A stretch of DNA of 64,000 bases, from assembly GCA_030737875.1 (NCBI GenBank), contig CM060912.1, positions 126,758,493 through 126,822,492 of the forward strand. Direction: 5' to 3'. Origin of the DNA: Allium sativum. Lineage: Eukaryota; Streptophyta; Magnoliopsida; Asparagales; Amaryllidaceae. The translations under genes and the position numbers were made by a program. Shown piece by piece: positions 37,837-49,009 of the stretch (position 1 is its first letter; each line of letters begins with the position of its first letter). A model generated the notes under the pieces. It was not told the origin of the DNA and did not search any database. It saw nothing but the letters and a program-made list of their open reading frames with translations.

Positions 37837-38902
37837 GGGTGCGTTTTTTAGAGGTCCCTATTAAGTTTTAAAATATAAAAAAACCCGGTCATAAACTTAT
37901 TGTAAATTAGGTCCCTATTTTCTGAAAATTCATCAAAAAAATATAAAAAAATCACGTAAATTCGTATTTAAATAAAACATGTAAACGCTAAAAAATTCAG
38001 AACAAAAAACCATCAAACAAGGCGTCAAAAATAAAAAAAACAGAAAAAAAACGAAATTTGCAGTTAAATGCATAATAGTATGCACATATATCATTTTTCT
38101 GCATACATCCGTGCTTATTTTTCACTACATTCAACTTCGTTGATTTTTATTCATGCAAATACATGCTTACATGTGTGCAAAAATTTCAAATACTTGCACA
38201 CATTTGTGTAGGTTTATTTTCAGATTTCCAAACCGAACACAGCTTACGGAAAAGTTGCATACATATATGCAATTATCAGTAATAATTGCATAAATGTATG
38301 CAACTTTTTTTTTTTGATTTGCGTGGGATCCTGAAATTATTTCCAGATTTTAGAATTTTTTTTTATGAAGTACCACACATTTAAAAAAAAAAATTAAGAA
38401 AAGGCGGAACTCAGAAAATAGGGGGTGGGTTTTAATTTTAACTTTCTTTTTTATTTTTTTATAAATTAGGTCCCTACTTTTAGCTAACGTGTTATCCTAT
38501 AAAAAAGTTGCACACATGTGTGCATGTTTTCTGAGATATTTGCACATTTGGATGCAAATAAACATGAACTGAAATATGCAGTTAAATCTAGGCGCTGTAA
38601 GAACTGTAATAATTGCACGTATGCATGCAATAAAATCAAAAACGTGCATAATATTATGCATTTAACTGCAGTTTTTTCTGTTTTTTTGCTGTTTTCTTCT
38701 TTCTGACATGATTTTTGTTGTTTTTTGAACTGAATTTTTTGTATAATGCGTAATTTATTTTATTACTAATTTACGAATTTTTTTTATTTTTTTTAATTAT
38801 GATTTTATAAGTTTTGAAAACAGGGACCTAATTTATAATAAGTTTATGACCGGATGTGAGCCTAATTAAGTTTCAAAATAGGGATGTGAGCCTAATATTC
38901 AC
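37837..38902. mobile_element. nested long inverted-repeat element with 9-bp target duplication
   Basis: TATATATAA occurs at 37828-37836 and 38903-38911, exactly flanking the segment. Inside, the left half is an imperfect inverted copy of the right. CCGGTCATAAACTTATTGTAAATTAGGTCCCT (from 37885) pairs with AGGGACC...TTATGACCGG (from 38822). GTTAAATGCATAATA near 38062 pairs with the reverse orientation near 38650. A 9-bp duplication and long inverted arms fit a Mutator-like foldback element. No transposase is present. The frame at 38518-38706 lies in the right arm and is not a gene. Confidence 0.65.
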
Positions 38903-39119
38903 TATATATAATTACTTGTTATTGTTTACTATTCGTGGTTAGTAATTAAGTCATATTTATTTTTTATTAATTATATTTAATAGTTAAAAAATATAATTAA
39001 TAACACTTTATTAATAAACTCGAAATAGGTACTAATAATTAATTATTATATTTCTCCATTTATTGCTAGTAGTTAATAGCTAATAAACATAATTAATAAC
39101 ATAAAAGTAATCCCACAAC

Positions 39120-40360
39120 TTTTCGTTTGGAAGGTATGCACCGATGAGAAAGCGCAGGTCCGCACATATGAAACATTCCCACCCAACTTTTCGTTTCCCC
39201 CTATAACTTTTTATTTCCTGCTGCATTATTTCGTTTCCCTCCATATGTTGGTGCTTATCCTTTCCCTTTTACTTTTCAATTCCTCCGCAATTCCATTTCA
39301 TTTCTGTGGTTTCACCTTTTCAAAACGATTTCTTTCTGAACAAGCTGCTTGGTCTCGGTCCCGATTTCAGGTACTCCCAACTGTACGGAGGCGGTCGCCA
39401 GCTGAGGCGAAGCTACTCGGGCTTGGAGCCTTCCAGTTTCGGATAAAAGCCGTGCTTCTTTCGAGATCGATAAGTCAGAGGCTGGGCTTTCCCTATTCGC
39501 CTCTTTCTCCTTCTTCCTCTCCTTGTTTCAGCAAGATGACAGGTAATTAATTTTTATTTTCTCCTTACATGTTTCGCTCATCTAATCATTCACTCCGCGA
39601 TTCTCCTCTTCTCTATCTAACCTAGCTTTCGCTGTGCCTGGTCTCTGGCCGCTAGTGTGCCTCACAAATACGGATCGATTGCTCAAATCTAGATCTTTTT
39701 TCTTACTCGAATCGACATATTTGAAGATCCATTATGGTCTGGGTCTTGTGTGGAATCATGTTCTCGTCATCTAGCTGCACCGCATTTCTATACCTCACAT
39801 CGAGACTGGTTAACGGCTGAACGAGGTATGGTTGTGGAGTTGTCTGTGCTAGTGAGTTACATTGATTTATTTTACTATTTCGAACTTTTGGTGTGTGTCT
39901 CCTATTTTATTGGTGTTATGTTCAAAGGCTATATTTGGATCTGCCTTTATATTGGTTGTGATTTACTTCGGAGAGAATGGTCGTGTTGACCATCTTTGGT
40001 GCATCACCTCTAATGTCTGCCTTCCAGTGTTCGTGTCGCCATAGGGTTATGCAAGTTGTTGCTTGGGTGTGTTTCCTTTATTACAACTCCTTTTAGTCAT
40101 ATTGGAATACTATATGTAATTGTGTTATTTTCTTTGCAATTTGGGTGGTGATGTTGGCTTGGTTAGAGTGGTGCTATGTTGCCATGTTGTTTTTTGTTTC
40201 CCTTACTGGCCCGGTTGGTTTGGATTCACGGTACCAATTTTGTTTCCTGCACTTTACCTTTGCTTGTGTTGCTTGTATAATTTGAATCAAGTGATTATTA
40301 GGGGTATATTGTGGTTCTGTGCTTCTTACTTGTTTCAGGAAAATGACAGCTAATTAATTT
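39120..40360 (+). other. GC-richer segment in CACTA 2, possible captured 5' exon and intron
   Basis: This segment is clearly less AT-rich than the rest of the element. It contains a 101-codon frame (39245-39550) with no domain I recognise. The frame ends in AAGATGACAGGTAATT, a plausible splice donor. A near copy of the following text (ATGACAGCTAATTAATTTTTATTTT) recurs at about 40343, so part of it is duplicated. It may be the untranslated first exon and intron of the captured kinase gene, or of another gene. Confidence 0.35.
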
Positions 40361-40569
40361 TTATTTTGTTTCCTGCTCTTACCTTTGCTAGTGTTGCTTG
40401 TATAATTTAAATCAAGTGAGTATTTAACTCCATATTTTCTTCTGTTCATATAGTTGTAAGAGTTGCTTCTTACGCTATTTATATTGAATCAGGAGTGCAG
40501 TCTAGTAAAAGATGTATATTTCAGGTAGATGATTAAGCTGCATGTATTACTGTGTTTTACTTGAAAAGA

Positions 40570-40796
40570 AAAGGGACTAGTCCTGGGCTAGAGAAGAAGG
40601 AAGCTAGTCGGACTCAACTACGACCAAATACAGGTTTGACTTCAAAATTCTTGACAAAGCTACTGGTAACTGCTCTGAGGGTAACTTAATCGGAAAAGGC
40701 GGGTTCAGGATTGTTTATAAAGGAGTTTTGGACGACGGGAGCGAGATTTCTGTGAAGAAGGTACTGGAATCAGATCTCCATGATGATTATTGTAAG
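40570..40796 (+). pseudogene. captured receptor-like kinase fragment
   Basis: One frame reads RFDFKILDKATGNCSEGN, then LIGKGGFRIVYKGVLDDGSE, then ISVKKVLESDL. This is the start of a plant receptor-like protein kinase domain: the glycine-rich loop GKGGF.xVYKG and the VKK with the ATP-binding lysine. The wording resembles the At1g11050-like receptor kinase group. The upstream juxtamembrane text (TSPGLEKKEAS) is interrupted by a stop. The fragment ends at a splice donor (TGTAAG|GTATGC, 40796). The catalytic loop and C-lobe are absent. Confidence 0.75.
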
Positions 40797-40860
40797 GTAT
40801 GCATGCAAGTAATTATAAACTGTTTCCTTTTCAGTTTACTGCGTTATTTTATTTTGACAG

Positions 40861-40931
40861 GTACAACGGACAATATGGCAAATTCTGGATTAATCACTGA
40901 AGATGAAGATACTGAGTGTGAGAGTCAGTGA
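40861..40931 (+). pseudogene. possible terminal exon fused to the captured kinase fragment
   Basis: TTTTATTTTGACAG at about 40847-40860 looks like a splice acceptor. The text that follows is acidic (ITEDEDTECESQ) and ends at TGA 40929-40931. Its origin is unknown. Joined to the kinase fragment it would make a chimeric transcript; unspliced, the frame 40728-40931 also stays open. Confidence 0.35.
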
Positions 40932-41154
40932 GTGTAACTGAGTGTATGTAGCGAGCCAATGCTTGTACAAATAGGCATTTTGTATAGTTATTGTGTAACA
41001 AAGAGAAACATAATTGTGTACTATTTAAATGTGTAATAAAATATTTGTTTGAATAAAATATTTATTAAAAATTTGAAATTTTGAGTTAAATATATTAATT
41101 TTCACAAATATTTTATATTACAACGATTGTAGCTTTTTGCAAGTTTTGTGGTAG

Positions 41155-41530
41155 AGATTTGTGACGAATTACCGACAGAAATTTAAGGTGAATCAGAAGT
41201 TGAAATAATCCGTCGCTAATCCCTTGGTATTTAGAAAGGGTTTACCAACTCCTTATTTAAGTAATATTTTATTATAATTTAATTATCCGTCGGTAAATAG
41301 TCGGTATATAAATTAAATTAAATAAAATTAAAATTAATAAATAAAATTTATTTTTATTGTAAAATTAGTAAATTGACGGAAAAATGTCGGAAATCTCTTG
41401 TAAAATTCCGTCACAAAATCTGACACAGATACCGTCATGGTTTTTATCGACCATACAGTTACGTCGGAAATCCGTCGCTAAGACCTGTTTAACGAAGGAT
41501 TTGAAGCAGATTTTGCCGCTGCTATTTTCG
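41155..41530. repeat. right subterminal CCGTCG motif cluster of CACTA 2
   Basis: Repeated AATCCGTCGCTAA, ATCCGTCGGTAAAT, TTGACGGAAAAATGTCGGAAAT and CCGTCATGG words mirror the left cluster. Confidence 0.7.
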
Positions 41531-42129
41531 TTTTTTCTTGTAGTGTGTTGTTAGTTTTCACAAGGCCTAATTTTCGGGTAGAAAATATTTTGTCTTTGTT
41601 AAAAAGGGGAGCGGCATATTGTATGCAGTCTACTATATCTTGTATGTCATATGTTGAACCATTTCATGTGATTGTATGGCATTAATTATTTTGTAAATTC
41701 GTAGCAAAATGGAAGTCACTTGAGAAAAATTATAACTTGATTTTGGACCGAATCTAATTTTTCAATGTATCTTTATTATTGGATCCTCAGTTCAACCTTT
41801 TTTGTGGGACCTATAGGTTTGATTTTGTTTCATGATTTGTCAAAGTTGTATATATTCAACTAGTCTACCAAAAATAATCATTTAACAAACCAAACTTATA
41901 ATAATTAAACTCCTCTAGTACCTATCGTTCGCGCTGGTGATCTTCTTAATGTAAGCATAGTGTGTTCTTTGTTCTTGCTTTTTATCAGTAAAAGTCAACT
42001 GCTATTTTGTTTGACATTAGGCAAACACTTGAAACTCCAGACCGCAATACCATACGATTATCTCAGTTTAGCTTTTGTCTCTTTTATTATAATGTTATGT
42101 TTTTAAGGTGGTTTTTATTGTTGTATCAG

Positions 42130-42432
42130 GGAGAACAGAAGACAACGCTGGCTTGGGTAGTTCTTCCTTTTGAGCCAAATTCATTTCACATATCAGGTGC
42201 TATGGTGAGAAGCAAAGAATGTTTTCTTATTTTGAAAATGATGCCACCACACAGTCTTCGCAAACAACGTAATTTTATTACAGCTGCATGTATAATTCAC
42301 TACATTAGGAAGCACGCTTTGGATGATGAGATTTTTAAAGAATTTCAAAATGATGATTTGATCCTTTTTAAGAAAAAGAATCTTAAGTCCAATCAAAGTT
42401 TAGTTGGAGTGCATTCAACTCAAGGAGGATGA
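42130..42432 (+). pseudogene. Harbinger transposase C-terminal fragment, unit 10 (shifted C-terminus)
   Basis: Same exon and A-subfamily LAWVVLPF. One A is missing in the AAAGAAAAAG run near 42370. The frame therefore continues past the usual stop as LKSNQSLVGVHSTQGG to 42432. Unit 13 has a similar shift. The longer reading may be closer to the ancestral protein end. Confidence 0.62.
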
Positions 42433-42830
42433 CAAGATTTCAACGACAAATGGGAACATATCTGAGGAGACATGGAGGCATTTTATCATTTACTCTCTTT
42501 GGTTCAATATGCTTATAAGGATTTTCAATATTTCTATTGCAATTCTTGGAATTTGTGTAAGAGATCAACTTATATCTATTGTAATGTTTGTTCTTTGATT
42601 TTGTAACTTATAATAGACTAAACTACTTTATTTAAATGAGAACTACATGTATGTACTTATGTTATGCTTGAATCAGTTTTCATATATTTTATAATTTATA
42701 TTCCGAAATATTGATTATATGAATTTAGTTAACTATTGCGATGTACGTCTAAAAATTTGAATTATGTTTGCTCTATTTTAAAATTCTAATAGAAAAGCCA
42801 AAAACCTATTATTATGAATATATAATTTTA

Positions 42831-44894
42831 TCTTGTAACTGATGTCGTCGGATAAGGGGTTGTAGCAAGCGAATAAATTGTTTGTGCAAAATTTAACCTT
42901 TTTTTATTAACAAACTATTGAGTATTGACGTTATAACACTGTACATGGTTATATTTTAAATTATGTTGAATGGTTTTACAACACACTACATTGAACCAAC
43001 TGCATGGTTACTGGGTGCAGGAGGATTGAATGAACCAGTGTATTCATTATCTCTTGATATTTATGTCTGGCAAAGAAATTATCCTACACTAGCCATATCT
43101 TGCTTCCCTTTATAGTATGGCAGCATCTCATATTGTAATCATCTCTTGATATTATGCCTGGAAAAGAAATTATCCTACACTAGCCATATCCAAGTTCCCC
43201 TTATAGTACGACAACATCTCATATTGTAATTGAATTTTATTCTTACCATTTATGTGTTGTAGAAATTCAGGTAGCCTTTGGGTTGAAAATGAGTTTTGGG
43301 TTTCAGCATGTATTTTAAAATGCATGCTTTGTGCACGGTTATTGGGTTGATTTTTCTACCAACATTTCTAAAATTGAAAATTCATCCTGCACAAAGTTGC
43401 CTTTTCTGTCACAGGGTGTTTTGTCCGGTCATAATGGCTACTTTTATTTTATGAGTAGAATGTAACCAAATAGGATTTCACATTTTAGTTGGAATTTTTA
43501 TTTTATTTTAAATAATAAATAATTTCGTTGAAAAAAAAACTAAGTTTGATCCTTTCATGTTGTCGGTTTTCGCAAGGCCTAATTTTTGGGTAGACAATAT
43601 TTTGTCTTTGTTAAAAATGGGAGGGTCATATTGTATGCAGTATACTATATCTTGTATGTCATATGTTGAACCATTTCATGTGATTTTATGGCTTTAATTA
43701 TTTTGTAAATATGTAGCAAAATGGCAGTCACTTGAGACAAATAATAACTTGATTTTGGACCGAATCTAATTTTTCAATGTATCTTTATTATTGTTATTGC
43801 ATCCTCAGATTGAATCTAATTTTTCAACGTATCTTTATTATTGGATCCTTAGTTCAACCTTTTTTGGTGGGACATATAGGTTTGATATTATTTCAAGATC
43901 CGTCTAAGTTGTATATACTCAAGTAGTCTACCAAAAATAATCATTTATCAAACAAAATTTATAACAATTAAACTCCGCTAGTACCTATCATTCGTGCTGG
44001 TGATCTTGTTAAATTAAGCATAGTGTGTGTTGTGTTCTTGCTTTTTATCAGTAAAAGTCTAATTTTATTTTGTTCGACATTAGGCAAACACTAGAAACTC
44101 CTGACCGCAATACCATATGATTATCTCAGTTTAGCTTTTGTCTCTTTTATTCTAATGTTATGTTTTTATGGTGGTTATTATAATTGTATCATGGAGAACA
44201 GAAGACAACGCTAGCTCCGGTAGTTCTTCCTTTTGAGTCAAATTCATTTCACATATCAGGTGCTATGGTGAGAAGCAAAGCATGTTTTCTTATTTTGGAA
44301 ATGATACCACCATACAGACTTCGCAAACAACGTAATTTTGTTACAGCTGCATGTATAATTCACTACATTAGGAAGCACGCTTTGGATGATGAGATTTTTA
44401 AAGAATTTCAAAATAATGATTTGATCCTTTTTGAAGAAAAAGAATCTTAAATCCAATCAAAGTTTAGTTGGAATGGATTCAACTCAAGGAGGATGACAAG
44501 ATTTCAATGACAAATGGGAACATATCTGAGGAGACATGGCGGCATTTTATCATTTACTGTTTTTGGTTCAATATGCTTATAAGGATTTTCAATATTTCTA
44601 TTGCAATTCTTGGAATTTGTGTAAGAGATCAACTTATATTTATTGTGTTGTTTGTTCTTTGATTTTGCAACTTATAATAGACTTAACAACTTTATTTATA
44701 TGAGAACTACATGTATGTACTTATGTTATGCTTGAATCAGTTTTCATATATTTTATAATTTATATTCTGAAATATTAATTATATGAATTTAGTTAACTAT
44801 TGTGATGTACGTCTAAAAATTTGAATTATGTTCGCTCTATTTTAAAATTCTAATACTAAATCCAAAAACCTATTATTATGAATATATAATTTTA
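42831..44894 (+). repeat. array unit 11 (B type, trimer 3, 2064 bp)
   Basis: B-type marker set (GTCGGATAAGG, GCGAATAAATTG, GGGACATATAGG). Confidence 0.9.
44193..44450 (+). pseudogene. Harbinger transposase C-terminal fragment, unit 11 (open, acceptor lost)
   Basis: Open exon-like frame, but the acceptor-like ATCAGGG reads ATCATGG, removing the AG. It shares ESNSFH with unit 8. Confidence 0.63.
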
Positions 44895-46961
44895 TCCTGT
44901 AACTGATGTCATCACATAAGGGGTTGTAGCTAGCGAAGTAAATGGTTTGTGCAAAATTTAACCTTTTTTTTATTAACTTACTAATGAGTATTGACGTTAT
45001 AATACTGTACATAGTTATATTTGAAACTATGTCGAATGGTTTTACAACACACTACATTGAACCAACTGCATGGTTACTGGGTTGCAGGAGGATTGAATGA
45101 ACTAGTGTATTCATTTTCTCTTGGTATTTATGTCTGATAAGGAAATAATCCTACACTAGCAATATCTTACTTCCTTTTATAGTATGGAAGCACGACATAT
45201 TGAAATTATCTCCTGATATTACACCTGGTAAAGAAATTATTCTAGACGAGCCATGTCCCAGTTCCCCTTATTGTACGACAACATCTCATATTGTAATTGA
45301 ATTTTATTCTTACCATTTATGTGTTGTAGATATTCAGGAAGCCTTTGGGTTGAAAATGAGTTTTGGGTTTCAACATGTATTTTAAAATGCATGCTTTGTG
45401 CACGGTTATTGGGTTGATTTTTCTACCAACATTTCTAAAATTGAAAATTCATCCTGCACAAAGTTTCCTTTTTTATCACATGGTGTTTTGTCCGGTCATA
45501 ATGGTTACTTTTGTTTTATGACTAGAATGTAACCAAATAGGATTTCACATTTTGGCTGGAATTTTTATTTTATTTTAAATAATAAATAATTTCGTTGAAA
45601 AAAAAAACTAAGTTTGTTCCTTTCATGTTGTCAGTTTTCGCAAGGCCTAATTTTTGGGTAGAAAATAGTTTCTCTTTGTTAAAATGGGGCAGGTCATATT
45701 GTATGCAGTCTACTATATCTTGTATGTCATATGTTGAACCATTTCATGTGATTGTATGGCATTAATTATTTTGTAAATTCGTAGCAAAATGGCAGTCACT
45801 TGAGAAAAATTATAACTTGATTTTGGACCGAATCTAATTTTTCAGTGTATCTTTATTATTATTATGGTATCCTCAGATTGAATCTAATTTTTCAATGTAT
45901 CTTTATTATTGGATCCTCAGTTCAACCTTTTTTGGTGGGACCTATAGGTTTGATTTTGTTTCAAGATCCGTCTAAGTTTTATATATTCAACTAGTCTACC
46001 AAAATAATTATTTATCAAACCAAATTTATAATAATTAAACTCCGCTAGTACCTATCGTTCGCGCTGGTGATCTTCTTAATGTAAGCATAGTGCGTGCTTT
46101 GTTCTTGCTTTTTATCAGTAAAAGTCAACTGCTATTTTGTTCGACATTAGGAAAACACTTGAAACTCCTGACCGCAATACCATATGATTATCTCAGTTTA
46201 GCTTTTGTCTCTTTTATTCTAATGTTAAGTTTTTATGGTGGTTTTTATAATTGTATCAGGGAGAACAGAAGACAACGCTAGCTCGGGTCGTTCTTCCTTT
46301 TGAGCCAAATTCATTTTACATATCCGGTGCTATGGTGAGAAGCAAAACATGTTTTCTTATTTTGAAAATGATGCCACCATATAGTCTTCGCAAACAACGT
46401 AATTTTTTTACAGTTGCATGTATAATTCACTACATTAGGAAGAACGCTTTGGATGATGAGATTTTTAAAGAATTTCAAAATGATGATTTGATCCTTTTTG
46501 AAGAAAAAGAATCTTAAATTCAATCAAAGTTTAGTTGGAGTGGATTCAACTCAAGGAGGATGACAAGATTTCAACGACAAATGGGAACATATCCGAGGAA
46601 ACATGGCGGCATTTTATCATTTACCATTTTTGGTTCAATATGCTTATAAGGATTTTCAATATTTCTATTGTAATTCTTGGAATTTGTGTAAGAGATCAAC
46701 TTATATCTATTGTGTTGTTTGTTCTTTGATTTTCTAACTTATAATAAACTTAACTACGTTATTTATATGAGAACTACATGTATGTACTTATGTTATGCTT
46801 GAATCAGCTTTCATATATTTTATAATTTATATTCTGAAATATTAAATATATGAATTTAGTTAACTATTGTGATGTGCGTCTAAAATTTTGAATTATGTTC
46901 GCTCTATTTTAAAATTCAAATACAAAAGCCAAAAACCTATTATTATGAATATATAATTTTA
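44895..46961 (+). repeat. array unit 12 (C type, trimer 3, 2067 bp)
   Basis: C-type marker set (GTTATAATACTGTACAT, GAAATAATCC, TGTTAAGTTTTTATGG). Confidence 0.9.
46260..46517 (+). pseudogene. Harbinger transposase C-terminal fragment, unit 12 (open)
   Basis: Open exon-like frame sharing EPNSFYISG with unit 9, ending at TAA 46515-46517. Confidence 0.65.
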
Positions 46962-49009
46962 TCCTGTAACTGATGTCGTCGCATAAGGGGTTGTAGCTAG
47001 CGAAGTAACTGGTTTGTGCAAAATTTAACCTTTTTTTATTAACTAACTATTGAGTATTGACGTTATAACACTGTACATGTTTATATTTGAAATTATGTCG
47101 AACGGTTTTACAACACACTACATTGAACCAACTGCATGGTTACTGGGTGCAGGAGGATTGAATAAACCAGTGTATTCATTACCTCTTGATATTTATGTCT
47201 GGTAAAGAGATTATCCTACACTAGCCATATCTTACTTCCCTTTATAGTATGGCAGCATCTCATATTGTAATTATCTCTTGATAATACACCTAGTAAAGAA
47301 ATTATCCTACACTAGCCATATCCCAGTTCCCCTTATAGTACGACAACATCTCATATTGTAGTCGAATTTTATTCTTACCATTTATGTGTTGTAGTAATTC
47401 AGGTAGCCTTTGGGTTGAAAATGAGTTTTGGGTTTCAGCATGTATTTTAAAATGCATGATTTGTGCACGGTTATTGGGTTGATTTTTCTACCAACATTTC
47501 TGAAATTGAAAATTCATTCTGCATAAAGTTGCCTTTTCTGTCACAGGGTGTTTTATCCGGTCATAATGGCTACTTTTATTTTATGAGTAGAATGTAACCA
47601 AATAGGACTTCACATTTTGGTTGGAATTTTTATTTTATTTTAAATAATAAATAATTTCGTTGAAAAAAAAAGTTTGATCCTTTCATGTTGTCAGTTTTCG
47701 CAAGGCCAAATTTTTGGGTAGAAAATATTTTGTTTTTGTTAAAAAGGGGAGGGTCATATTGTAAGCAGTCTACTATATCTTGTATGTCATATGTTAAACC
47801 ATTTCATGTGATTGTATGGCATTAATTATTTTGCAAATTCGTAGCACTTGAGAAAAATTATAACTTGATTTTGGACCGAATCTAATTTTTCAATGTATCT
47901 TTATTATTATTATTGGATCCTCAGATTGAATCTAATTTTTCAATGTATCTTTATTATTGGATCCTCAGTTCAACCTTTTTTGTTGGGAACTATAGGTTTG
48001 ATTTTGTTCCATGATCTGTCTAAGTTGTATATATTCAACTAGTATACCAAAAAGAATCTTTTATCAAACAAAATTTATAATAATCAAACTCCTCTAGTAC
48101 CTATCGTTCGCGCTGGTGATCTTCTTAAAGTAAGCATAGTGCGAGCTGTGTTCTTGCTTTTTATCAGTAAAAGACAACTGCTATTTTGTTCGACATTAGG
48201 CAAACACTAGAAACTCCTGACCGCAATACCATATGATTATCTCAATTTAGCTTTTGTCTCTTTTATTCTAATGTTATGTTTTTATGGTGGTTTTTATAAT
48301 TGTATCAGGGAGAATAATAGACAACGCTTGCTCGGGTAGTTCTTCCTTTTGAGCCAAATTCATTTCGCATATCAGGTGCTATGGTGAGAAGCAAAGCATG
48401 TTTTCTTATTTTGAAAATGACGCCACCACACAGTCTTCGCAAAAAAATTAATTTTGTTACAGCTGCATGTATAATTCACTACATTAGGAAGCACGCTTTG
48501 GATGATGAGATTTTTATAGAATTTCAAAATGATGATTTGATCCTTTTTGAAGAAAAGAATCTTAAATTCAATCAAAGTTTAGTTGGAGTGGATTCAACTC
48601 AAGGAGGATGACAAGATTTCAACGACAAATGGGAACATATATGAGGAGACATGGCGGCATTTTATCATTTACCATTTTTTGTTCAATATGCTTATAAGGA
48701 TTTACAATATTTCTATTGTAATTCTTGGAATTTGTGTAAGAGATCAACTTATATCTATTGTGTTGTTTGTTCTTTGATTTTGTAACTTATAATAGACTTA
48801 ACTACTTTGTTCATATGAGAACTACATGTATGTACTTATGTTATGCTTGAATCAGTTTTCATATATTTTATAATTTATATTCTGAAATATTAATTATTTG
48901 AATTTAGTTAACTATTGTGATGTACGTCTAAAAATTTGAATTATGTTCGCTCTTTTTTAAAATTCTAGTACAAAAGCCAAAAACCTATTATTATGAATAT
49001 ATAATTTTA
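46962..49009 (+). repeat. array unit 13 (terminal type, 2048 bp)
   Basis: Shares GGGAACTATAGG with units 1 and 14 and keeps both ATT-tract blocks. It has a private deletion at GTAGCACTTGAG (about 47845). Confidence 0.9.
48309..48611 (+). pseudogene. Harbinger transposase C-terminal fragment, unit 13 (stop, shifted end)
   Basis: An early in-frame TAA (GGAGAATAATAG, 48315) and a one-base loss in the GAAAAAG run. The frame from 48381 extends to 48611 with LKFNQSLVGVDSTQGG. Confidence 0.62.

Larger units (their letters stand above)
36735..41545. mobile_element. CACTA transposon 2 with captured gene fragments, 4.8 kb
   Basis: The ends are CACTACAAGAAAAACG and, as reverse complement, CACTACAAGAAAAAACG. 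The target duplication TGT is at 36732-36734 and 41546-41548, and removal restores CATGTTGTTAG of the array unit. Both subterminal zones (36745-36990 and 41155-41530) carry repeated CCGTCGCTAA / CCGTCGGTAA / GTCGGAAAT motifs. This family differs from CACTA 1. No transposase was recognised. The interior holds a receptor-kinase fragment, a GC-rich segment of uncertain origin and a nested inverted-repeat element. Confidence 0.92.
36005..42830 (+). repeat. array unit 10 (A type, trimer 3, 2012 bp), split by a CACTA insertion
   Basis: The unit runs to 36734 and resumes at 41546. It has the A-type marker set and the single ATT-tract block. Confidence 0.88.
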
